In this document: positions 56,647-64,000 of the stretch, in pieces | Layout: each line of letters starts with the position of its first letter | Position numbering within the stretch: position 1 is the first letter of the stretch | NCBI RefSeq assembly: GCF_026015625.1 | Contig: NZ_JAPDVG010000001.1 | Coordinates: 1,240,001 to 1,304,000, forward strand | Source of the DNA: Segatella copri | GTDB lineage: Bacteria; Bacteroidota; Bacteroidia; Bacteroidales; Bacteroidaceae | Direction: 5' to 3' | Length of the DNA: 64,000 nt | Notes under the pieces: generated by a model | What the model was told of the DNA's origin: nothing | Seen by the model: only the letters and a program-made list of their open reading frames with translations | Database searches by the model: none | Position numbers and translations under genes: made by a program

Positions 56647-59600
56647 TTACTGCATCGCACTTACATTACTTTCTATAAAATCAATCTCATCTTGCGTGAG
56701 ATTATACTTTTGGTATAAAGCAGTATCAAGTTCGGGGATAGACAAATCCCAATTTATGCCTGATTGTTGCGTAAAGTTCTGAAGAGGAACCGCTCTCCAT
56801 GCCTCTCTTGTGGTATGCTGAGTAACTTTAAATATTCCCAACATACAACGAGCAAATTTTGTTTTAACATACTTTAAGCAAGACTGCGCTTCAAATAAAG
56901 TATAGAAATTTCCAGCAGAAAGGAATGTCGTATTTTGGGCACAATAAGGACCACAAACAAAAGGATCGGACAAACTTTCACCAAATTTACCTGAACCATT
57001 AGCTACAGGAAATGCAATCTTATAGCTTTCAAAGTTATCAGGCAACTTTAGATACTCTTTCTTTATCCACTTTGCAATTCTCGTATCATTCTCTCTGCCT
57101 ACAACTAGAGCATAGCCGTCACCAGCAGGCTTCTCATCCGAGAAAACCTCTGGGAAAAGCGAGAACGCAGTAGTACCTAAATCAAATCGATGCCCTTTAC
57201 TTTGTCTTCCTTCCAGTTCAGGGTTTTCTTTATAGAACAACTCGGTTAACTGGTACAAATCACGTGAATATACTAATTTTGAGAAAGACTCTTCACCTAG
57301 TGATTCTACCTTTTCTTGTATTGTACGTAATTCATCATGAAGAACAAAAGTACCAATTGGTCCTATAACGTTTTGTTTATCCCACATAGTTACAGCAACT
57401 CCGCCTTTAATGTCCACAGCATCAAACACCTCATCGCTCTTCTTCCAATATTTTACTACTTTAAAATGCTCATCATTAAGCATCTTTTGATTCCATGCTT
57501 TTGGAGTTTTACCTGCATTAAACAGGAATCGTCCAGGGTGTATCAATGTACCTAAGTCACCAATCTCCATACCTATACTAATGAAATGATGGTATAGAGG
57601 TTCCTTGTTTACTCCTACCTGGTAAGGAGGATTGCTTACGACTGCATCAAACTTCATATTTCTATTATTATTTGCTTTCCAAAATTCTTTGCCATTTTTC
57701 ACATCTTCCACAAAATGCTGTGGATTGTTCTTTAGAGTCTCAATGATGTCTGCATTGTTATTACGTACGTCTGTGTAACACTTTGCATTGACTTTAATAT
57801 TAGAGAAACCGACAAGTGTGCGATTGGTAATTCTTTCAGCCATCTTGGTTTTACAAACCACAAAGATGTTCTTCTCTATCACTTTTTTCCATACGTCAGC
57901 CTTTTCTTCATTAGTCAACTCGGGACCAAAACCTTGTTGTTTTTTACATTGAAGACGATACAACGTATAAGCCATATATAATGGATATAGGCCGGTCTTT
58001 GAATTGAGTTCTAGAATATTCGGCGCTGGCGTAAAGAACACACGCTTTGTTACTTCTCTGTCTTCACCCACAAACCGAGGTTCAGACAAGAGATCTTCAT
58101 CTCTATGTTTCTCTCCAAAGAAATCATAACCACCCACTGTATCACTCAGGTGCATATTGACTACTCGCCAAGGAGTAAGAACAGTTTCCTTGTCAGGATA
58201 GCGGAATTCAGAGATGATGTCTGCTATTCCGTTAACACGCTCATCTACAGGCTTACCTTCTAAAGCATTGACCTTTTCATAGATAGATTCAGCCCATGCT
58301 ATGAAGCGTTCGTTCTTTATAATATGTGCAACCTTGATAAAGTCTGCTTTGGTTAATCCTTTAGGCATAAACTCCTCCCACGATTTTTCGTCGATATCCT
58401 TGACAAACTTATCAATGGTAAAAGAATCACTCAATTTGTCTATAGCTCCATAAATGAGCATAGGGAAACGAATGATGATTTTTTCGAGTATCTCATATGC
58501 CTGATCGCCCTTAGTCTTATTCTTCTTGCCAATTTTAGGTTCTTTAGGTTCCTTAATTGTCCCCGAAGATGAAGAGCTTGTTGTAGCACCTTCGCCAGTA
58601 ACTCCTTCGCTGTTAACCTTTACCTTTCCTCTGCTTTTTTTACCAGATGAAGACACGGACATTTTTGCATCTATATTTTTCAACAATTCAAACACATCAT
58701 TACTAATATTATCTAAATTGTCGAATAGTTTACGAGTATGTCCTCTCATAATCTCTTCCGAATAGGCACGATTGACCTGCTTCATAAAGCTACGAGTATC
58801 AAAATTGACAGTCTTGCTTCCATCAATGCTAATGACAGAACAAAATCTCAGAAAGCGTTCAGTCTCTTGAGCTTTCTTCTGACCAAAATTCTTGCTACCA
58901 CTACCACGACTTATTTCTGTCAGATAATTATCAATAACCGTCAATGTACGATCAGGAGCAAAATCGAAAGCATAGCATTCACGCTTTGTCTTTCCCCTGA
59001 ATGGGGTCTGACAACGGAAGATAGTCTGAAGATAACGAGCAGCCTTCGTCTCATATGAACCAGACAGCATCAAGACGGCCGTCCATTCTGGAACACTGAC
59101 ACCAGTCGTACATCTGCCACAAGTCAGAGTAATTGTTTTCTCATGAGTTCTGATGGCATTTTGCACTTTAGCCAAAGCTTCAGTTTCCTTCTTATCACGT
59201 GTAGCGTTATCTTCGTTTTCACGCTCAATATCACTATCACCCTTGCCAGCAATGTTTACTATTTCATAGTCACGGAAGTAGTTATCCTCCTTATCTTCAC
59301 GCAATATAGCGCTCAGACAACGAGCCGCATCTACACCAGGAATAGACCACAGTGTATGTTGAAAATAATCACGATACTCGCTTGTTGCAAAAGGATAATT
59401 GAGTTCTTTATTCTCACCATCCTTAGTCATCAGTTTGAGAAAAGCACGTACATCATCTTCATGCACGAATTTATCCGTATCAGCGTCAACACGGAAAAAC
59501 TCTGTAAAGTTGAAATAGTCATTTTCGTCATGACTATAATTAGTCATCACTTCACCAAGATTGTAAGTACATATATTCAATCGAGCCAATCCCTCGTAAG

Positions 59601-60720
59601 GATTCTTCTCGTCAGGATGCTCCTTGGTCCAACGTTCCTTGGCATCCTGCTCCATATTGTAATCCCATCGGTAGATTTCCTTCTCTTTGAAAAGCTTTAG
59701 AATATTATATGGCGTACCTGAGAGATACAGGCTCTTCATCTGTTTGTTCTTCTGGAACTCTGCAACTACAGCCTTTCCTTGTTCTGTACGAATACCCTCA
59801 TGAGCCTCATCGATGATAAGCAAATCCCATTTCTCCTTGAAAAGTTCGTTGTTCTTGTCAAACTTACTTTTCTTGTTTACAGTCTTTGAGCCACGGATAT
59901 CCTGAATAGATGCAAAATAAATATATTTATAGTCTGGATCATGCTCGGTATATTGTTTCAGCACCTCCAAACCACCTGCAATCTTTTGTCCATCCACAAG
60001 AAGTTTATTCTTTACACGAGTTACATAGTGGAATCCTGGCAACTGCAACAAATTGAAGTCTTTGAACCAACCATCACGAACCGCCGGACGATGGGTAAGT
60101 ATCAATACACGATTAAAAGGCTTACGCTTGACAACTTCCAAGGCACACAGTGTCTTACCAAAACGCATTTTGGCATCCCACAGCATTTTGGAACCATGCA
60201 GAAATTGAGTAAGAGTTTTTGTAACAGCTAACTCCTGTTCTTCTCTCAGTACAATCTCTGTCTTTTTCTCTCTTGCAGATGCAGTTTTCCAATCCTTTCT
60301 CTCAAGAAGTGACTGATTATGCTTAACTGCATTAATAGCTTTTATTACCAATTCTGTCGTTACAGGATACCATTCCTTTGGATTGTATTCTAAATTAGCA
60401 AATTCAACAGCATGATAACCACTGTTTTCCAAAACATCATGTACATCATGATCATCAAAGCCAAATTCCTCACCATCAGCTTCATAGATAGCAAGTTCGG
60501 TATATTCCAGTTTATACTCAATAGCTGCGGTACCTGTTTCTTGAGTGATTCTTGCTTTTGCAGCCTTTATCAACAGTTCGCAATCAGGGGTAAGGTCTTG
60601 CCACTTTTTAAAATAGTTGATAGTAGCCTTACCCACTTTGAGCATATTGTCATGCCTGCCATCATCTATACTGAACGCATAGATGAGTGTATAGTCGTAT
60701 GTAGGTTTATGCTTTGCCAT
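56647..60720 (-). CDS. Restriction-modification-like helicase-methylase with N-terminal nuclease-like domain
   Basis: A 1357-residue multidomain protein. Residues 1-110 resemble a GIY-YIG/T5orf172-like nuclease (YTLIYAFS ... MLKVGKA). An SF2 helicase follows with a Walker A-like site (KMRFGKT near 189), DEAH box (IIDEAHEG near 305), SGTPYN, and a motif VI-like QTIFRCQTPFRGK near 588. After a Ser-rich linker, the C-terminal half is an Eco57I-type N6-adenine methylase with ILELNSKTGLYPLY (SAM site) and SNPPYQ (catalytic). The last 200 residues could be the target recognition part. The layout is close to type ISP enzymes. ATG at 60720 lies one base after the upstream gene stop. Confidence 0.8.
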   Translation of the reverse strand: MAKHKPTYDYTLIYAFSIDDGRHDNMLKVGKATINYFKKWQDLTPDCELLIKAAKARITQETGTAAIEYKLEYTELAIYEADGEEFGFDDHDVHDVLENSGYHAVEFANLEYNPKEWYPVTTELVIKAINAVKHNQSLLERKDWKTASAREKKTEIVLREEQELAVTKTLTQFLHGSKMLWDAKMRFGKTLCALEVVKRKPFNRVLILTHRPAVRDGWFKDFNLLQLPGFHYVTRVKNKLLVDGQKIAGGLEVLKQYTEHDPDYKYIYFASIQDIRGSKTVNKKSKFDKNNELFKEKWDLLIIDEAHEGIRTEQGKAVVAEFQKNKQMKSLYLSGTPYNILKLFKEKEIYRWDYNMEQDAKERWTKEHPDEKNPYEGLARLNICTYNLGEVMTNYSHDENDYFNFTEFFRVDADTDKFVHEDDVRAFLKLMTKDGENKELNYPFATSEYRDYFQHTLWSIPGVDAARCLSAILREDKEDNYFRDYEIVNIAGKGDSDIERENEDNATRDKKETEALAKVQNAIRTHEKTITLTCGRCTTGVSVPEWTAVLMLSGSYETKAARYLQTIFRCQTPFRGKTKRECYAFDFAPDRTLTVIDNYLTEISRGSGSKNFGQKKAQETERFLRFCSVISIDGSKTVNFDTRSFMKQVNRAYSEEIMRGHTRKLFDNLDNISNDVFELLKNIDAKMSVSSSGKKSRGKVKVNSEGVTGEGATTSSSSSGTIKEPKEPKIGKKNKTKGDQAYEILEKIIIRFPMLIYGAIDKLSDSFTIDKFVKDIDEKSWEEFMPKGLTKADFIKVAHIIKNERFIAWAESIYEKVNALEGKPVDERVNGIADIISEFRYPDKETVLTPWRVVNMHLSDTVGGYDFFGEKHRDEDLLSEPRFVGEDREVTKRVFFTPAPNILELNSKTGLYPLYMAYTLYRLQCKKQQGFGPELTNEEKADVWKKVIEKNIFVVCKTKMAERITNRTLVGFSNIKVNAKCYTDVRNNNADIIETLKNNPQHFVEDVKNGKEFWKANNNRNMKFDAVVSNPPYQVGVNKEPLYHHFISIGMEIGDLGTLIHPGRFLFNAGKTPKAWNQKMLNDEHFKVVKYWKKSDEVFDAVDIKGGVAVTMWDKQNVIGPIGTFVLHDELRTIQEKVESLGEESFSKLVYSRDLYQLTELFYKENPELEGRQSKGHRFDLGTTAFSLFPEVFSDEKPAGDGYALVVGRENDTRIAKWIKKEYLKLPDNFESYKIAFPVANGSGKFGESLSDPFVCGPYCAQNTTFLSAGNFYTLFEAQSCLKYVKTKFARCMLGIFKVTQHTTREAWRAVPLQNFTQQSGINWDLSIPELDTALYQKYNLTQDEIDFIESNVSAMQ

Positions 60721-60721
60721 A

Positions 60722-61723
60722 TTACTTATTATTGATGAGATCAACAAATCTTATATTTTCACCAGCAGGAGGCTCCTGCTTATGCCATTCCTTTATCAGG
60801 CAAAGAGTCTCGTCTTCAAATAGTTCTTGGTTATTTGACATTCTTTGCAGCATTGGAATGCCCTCTACTCCAGGCAATGTTCCTTGAAGTCCATCCATTT
60901 GCCAAATGTTCCATGAAATGACTTCAACAGGCTTTTCCAAAGCTTCCTTTAAAGGAAATTTTCCCCACTTATCAACATAGAAATCTATATAAGTCAACAA
61001 TAAAGCCTCACGAGCAAGAAGAACATTATCCCCTTGCCAATCAAATCCATAAACAGATTGCAAGGCTCTGAGAGCCCATCTTCGCCACTCACGTTTATTT
61101 AACTTTGTTGGTTCGCTCTTGGTAAATTGATTTATCAACTTGAATTTGCGGTCTAGCAAACCAATTCTGTCTTGAACAGGAATGATTTCACCTGTTGTGA
61201 CATCATATCTGCTTACCAGATATGGAGCCTCTCCACATGCCATTTCCAGTCTCTGGAGTTTTACATACTGCTTCCAATCATAATTATCAGGTATATGTAT
61301 CTGACCTTTTGGAACAGAAGTCCATGTCTTATCAGCATTTTCTGTATTGAATATTCCTTCTGTTCCGAACCAAGCATCATCAAGCAAATTGTTCTGAGAG
61401 TTGCATATCCAAGCTGGTGTAAATACTTCCGCTTTATCCTCAGTTCTTGATTTACGCAGTTCTTCATTCTTCAAAATACGAGGTTTGATGATGCCGTTGT
61501 TTTCACCAGTAACGAGGTTTGGAGTAATTGGTTTATCCTTAGCATATGATTCACCCATATAGGAGTAGTCATTTGTACCCCAGACAATATATGAAGCAGA
61601 ACCAGAATAATGAGTTCGGGTTCTATCTATCAACAATGAGTCAAGCAAACCTGAGTAAAGCTTACTTATCTCATCCTCCGAGATATCGATTCTGTTTATA
61701 TCTATTGAAATTGACTTAGTCAT
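60722..61723 (-). CDS. Methylase-like partner protein of the restriction-like system
   Basis: A 333-residue protein annotated in relatives as restriction endonuclease subunit M. It has EVFTPAWICNSQNNLLDDAWFG, a SAM-site-like LEMACGEAPYLVSRYD (about residue 160) and YGFDWQGDNVLLARE. A clear catalytic NPPY is missing; WNIWQMDG lies where one might expect it. It may be a regulatory or target-binding subunit. The start at 61723 agrees with the -7 box at 61776. It is cotranscribed and probably translationally coupled with the large protein. Confidence 0.7.
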   Translation of the reverse strand: MTKSISIDINRIDISEDEISKLYSGLLDSLLIDRTRTHYSGSASYIVWGTNDYSYMGESYAKDKPITPNLVTGENNGIIKPRILKNEELRKSRTEDKAEVFTPAWICNSQNNLLDDAWFGTEGIFNTENADKTWTSVPKGQIHIPDNYDWKQYVKLQRLEMACGEAPYLVSRYDVTTGEIIPVQDRIGLLDRKFKLINQFTKSEPTKLNKREWRRWALRALQSVYGFDWQGDNVLLAREALLLTYIDFYVDKWGKFPLKEALEKPVEVISWNIWQMDGLQGTLPGVEGIPMLQRMSNNQELFEDETLCLIKEWHKQEPPAGENIRFVDLINNK

Positions 61724-61775
61724 ATCTATTCTGTTTATCTTCTTATCTATAGCGAATCGCTTTATAGAATGAGTG

Positions 61776-61783
61776 CAAAAATA
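61776..61783 (-). promoter_or_regulatory. Promoter -7 box of the restriction-like operon
   Basis: TATTTTTG on the - strand, 53 bp before the ATG at 61723. Confidence 0.6.
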
Positions 61784-61985
61784 CAAATAAATATTGAGAA
61801 CACGACGAAAAAAATAAAAAATCATAAAGTATTATCATAAAAAATATTTTTCCGCTTATTTAGTTACAATATTTGGCTAAAAAATGATTCTGCCAATGAG
61901 ACCAACAAAGTGAAGGTTATTACCAACGAAAAAACTAAGGAACCATCAAATACGATAGAGTTATTGAACTCTTATATATAAAAGG

Positions 61986-62028
61986 TATAAAGGGTTGCAA
62001 TCCATCTTTCCGAAGATTGCAACCCTTT
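61986..62028. repeat. 40-bp hairpin, right copy flanking the restriction-like cassette
   Basis: Same arms and orientation as 56376-56419 with one loop base changed. A T-rich tract follows. It lies about 200 bp upstream of the promoter of the restriction-like operon. Confidence 0.8.
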
Positions 62029-62112
62029 TTCTTTTATCCTTATCTAATGACTATCATCTATAGTCAACATCATAACGTGGCATTAATGAGAAAAGAAACA
62101 AAAAATAAATTT

Positions 62113-62259
62113 CTAATCTCTCAAGCACCCTACCGGCACAACATATACGCCGTCCTGCGGACGCTGGTAGGCATATTTACCGACACCAGTCAACACCATT
62201 TTGAAAGAAGGAGACTTCATCTTATCGGTATCTATTTTACTTAATTCTTGCTTTATATT
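62113..62259 (-). pseudogene. C-terminal remnant of an AAA-type ATPase
   Basis: On the - strand a frame of about 48 codons ends with DGVYVVPVGCLRD and contains DTDKMKSPSFKMVLTGVGKYAYQRP, which I recognise as the last part of a common Bacteroidota ATPase family. A stop codon precedes it and no upstream portion is present. It is a truncated leftover. Confidence 0.5.
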
Positions 62260-62358
62260 CTTTCATAAAATCTCATTTTTAATTCTTGATACAAAAATAA
62301 CATATTTTGCTGAATATCAAGCAAATAAAACAGTTTAACCTTGTTATTTTCCTATTCC

Positions 62359-62450
62359 GTTGTGGCAGTTGGCGCTTTTTCGTTGTGGCAGTTGACCCAA
62401 TTCTGTTGTGGCAGTTGACCCAAATTTGTTGTGGCAGTTGGCGAAATTAT
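62359..62450. repeat. Four-copy repeat with exact 23-bp period
   Basis: GTTGTGGCAGTTG recurs at 62359, 62382, 62405 and 62428, separated by ten variable bases that begin with either GCG or ACCC. No start codon or ORF is associated. The units are too short and too similar for a CRISPR. Confidence 0.8.
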
Positions 62451-62462
62451 TGCTTCTGATAC

Positions 62463-62627
62463 ATGTTTTATCCTGTTTCATGGGCCATCACCGGCAACAT
62501 AAAGAGCCGCAGCTACGGCACCTGCAGAGAAGTAGGCTTCAGCTATCCCAACCATTTCGCCCGCCTCTTCAAACAAAAGACGGGAATGTCTCCTAGTGCT
62601 TTCAGAAAACAGCTGTTAAAAGAATAA
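62463..62627 (+). pseudogene. C-terminal remnant of an AraC-family regulator
   Basis: A frame ends in REVGFSYPNHFARLFKQKTG and then MSPSAFRKQLLKE, the second helix-turn-helix of AraC regulators. Upstream the sequence loses the family pattern (only a few tens of codons remain), and the sensing and first DNA-binding helix are gone. The stop lies 12 bp before the convergent MATE stop. Confidence 0.75.
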
Positions 62628-62638
62628 TCATGCCTGTA

Positions 62639-63994
62639 TCAGGAAGCAACGATGGAATGACTGAACTTATGATGCTTGACCATCCAGCGGTATACAACCA
62701 CACAGATGATAACAGAGAACAGCGAACCGAACCACGTCGTGATACCCATAGGATAGAGCGTATCCGGATACATCTCTGAGGCAAGATAAGCCAACGGAAT
62801 TCTTACCAGGATGACCGACAGGAAATTATAAACAAAAGAGATGATGGAATAGCCGCAGGCTGTAAACAAGCCTGAGAAGCAGAAGTGAATGCCGGCAAAA
62901 AGACAATCATAAATATATCCCTGCAGATAAACAGCTCCTTTTTCTACAACAACAGGATCATCGGTAAAGATACCCACTGCCACCTCCGGGAAAATCTCCC
63001 AAACGGCAATCATCAGCATGCCATAACCCAAGATGATGACAAGAGAACAGCGCAAAGTTTTAAGCACACGTTCTAAATTACCTGCACCATAGTTTTGGGA
63101 ACAGATGGCAGATACGGTAGACAGCATGGCAGAAGGAAGAATAAAAACCAGACCGATAAACTTCTCTACGATACCCACAGCACCGGCATCATACACACCT
63201 CGTCCATTGGCAATTACGGCAATGGCAAGAAAGCCCAACTGGATGAAACCATCCTGCATAGCTATCGGGAAGCCTATCTTCAGAATACTTTTTACCGTCT
63301 GACGGTTTGGACGGAAATCATGTCTGTGAACATCAAATACTTCTCGGTGACGCCTGATAGCAATGAGGGCTACTATCACACTGAACATCTGCGACAAGGT
63401 AGTACCCAATGCCGCACCTCGGGCTCCCCACCCCAGATATCCGATAAAGAAAAAGTCGAGAAGGATGTTCACCACACAGGCTACAGCAACGAAATACATC
63501 GGACTCTTCGAATCACCCAACCCACGAAAGATTGAAGCTATCACATTATATGCCATGATGAACGGAATGCCGATAAAGCATACCATGAGATAATCACGGG
63601 TACCTTCCACAGCCTCTGGTGGCGTATCCATCAATCGGACAATACCATCACGGCAACAAAGCAACACCAGCGCCAACAATATACTCAAGATAAAGAACAT
63701 GGTAGCAGTATTACCAATAACCCGGGAAGCCCGGCGCTGATCCTTTGCACCGATGGCATGAGCCGTATTCACAGTAGTACCCATAGCTAGACCGATGACT
63801 ACGCAAGTAACAAAATACATTACCTGCGCACCATTAGATACAGCCGTAGTACTATCTACATTACAATATCTACCTATCACGAAAAGATCGGCCAAACCAT
63901 AGAGAATCTGTAGGAAATAAGCCAGAATATAAGGTAACAAAAAGGTCGTGATATTCCCCCAAATGCTACCTTGTGTCAAGTCTGTTCTATTCAT
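62639..63994 (-). CDS. MATE family multidrug efflux transporter
   Basis: A 451-residue inner-membrane exporter of cationic drugs, driven by Na+ or H+. It has twelve hydrophobic segments in two homologous halves, the N-terminal LADLFVIGRYCNVDSTTAVS and RGLGDSKSPMYF motifs, and CSQNYGAGNLERV. The gene is complete; the ATG lies six bases inside the window end. The AraC remnant beside it may once have controlled it. The substrate is unknown. Confidence 0.9.
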   Translation of the reverse strand: MNRTDLTQGSIWGNITTFLLPYILAYFLQILYGLADLFVIGRYCNVDSTTAVSNGAQVMYFVTCVVIGLAMGTTVNTAHAIGAKDQRRASRVIGNTATMFFILSILLALVLLCCRDGIVRLMDTPPEAVEGTRDYLMVCFIGIPFIMAYNVIASIFRGLGDSKSPMYFVAVACVVNILLDFFFIGYLGWGARGAALGTTLSQMFSVIVALIAIRRHREVFDVHRHDFRPNRQTVKSILKIGFPIAMQDGFIQLGFLAIAVIANGRGVYDAGAVGIVEKFIGLVFILPSAMLSTVSAICSQNYGAGNLERVLKTLRCSLVIILGYGMLMIAVWEIFPEVAVGIFTDDPVVVEKGAVYLQGYIYDCLFAGIHFCFSGLFTACGYSIISFVYNFLSVILVRIPLAYLASEMYPDTLYPMGITTWFGSLFSVIICVVVYRWMVKHHKFSHSIVAS

Positions 63995-64000
63995 CGGTTG

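Noticed and set aside
62359..62450. CRISPR array
   Set aside because: The 13-bp core with 10-bp gaps is far below the size of CRISPR repeats and spacers, and no cas gene is near.
50789..62638. Complete integrative element or prophage
   Set aside because: No integrase, relaxase, transposase, capsid or terminase gene and no att-like direct repeats at a tRNA gene are seen; the region is called accessory only.

Overview
The window looks like a chromosomal segment of a gut Bacteroidota, most likely family Prevotellaceae (Prevotella/Segatella copri group). This rests on uniform Bacteroidota-type promoters (TAnnTTTG -7 boxes, usually GTAnCTTTGCA), few Shine-Dalgarno sites, an RnfBCDGEA operon, a fused Nfn-type transhydrogenase, a malic enzyme fused to a phosphotransacetylase-like domain, and families typical of the phylum (smalltalk protein, HU-like DNA-binding protein, DUF4248). 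The genus assignment is inference from gene content only.

About 0-50.7 kb is mostly core genome. It holds the tail of an HU-like gene plus a smalltalk peptide (0-0.2 kb), tcdA, the potassium transporter kup, tagaturonate reductase uxaB, and a secreted FG-repeat protein. The Rnf ion-pumping operon follows (6.6-12.4 kb, - strand, headed by a RseC-like gene), then a GHL10 hydrolase, a TRIC-like channel, rarA, tRNA-Cys with a probable small RNA downstream, a pectin-related SGNH esterase, hisS-purA-fur, maf-HAD phosphatase-DUF2520, a GNAT-like protein, and tetR divergent from maeB. Next come rplU-rpmA, serS, the fused Nfn protein, an ECF sigma factor with a membrane-anchored partner, rnz, mazG, valS, a clostripain-like protease, a GYF_2 protein, a cluster of tiny ORFs, a second Fur-family regulator, and a TPP-riboswitch-controlled thiS-thiG-thiC-thiH operon.

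About 50.8-62.6 kb is accessory. A compact replication-like module on the - strand (small ORF, RepA-like ATPase with C-terminal HTH, zinc-finger/Toprim-like primase protein, DUF4248, HU-like protein) carries two unusual arrays. One has twelve TGTATCA-type motifs in about 205 bp between the ATPase and primase genes. The other is a helically spaced TTAGGATAAA set upstream of the operon. An unknown 427-residue protein follows. Then comes a two-gene restriction-modification-like system, a methylase-like protein plus a 1357-residue nuclease/helicase/methylase, bracketed by near-identical 40-bp hairpins. Beyond it lie gene remnants (ATPase C-terminus, AraC C-terminus) and a 23-bp-period repeat; the window ends in a complete MATE efflux gene.

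Other unexplained structure includes a strict 22-bp periodicity over ten units upstream of rplU (30.07-30.29 kb), in which two unrelated unit sequences share one register, and two promoter-hairpin units without clear ORFs that look like small RNAs (18.53 and 29.89 kb).
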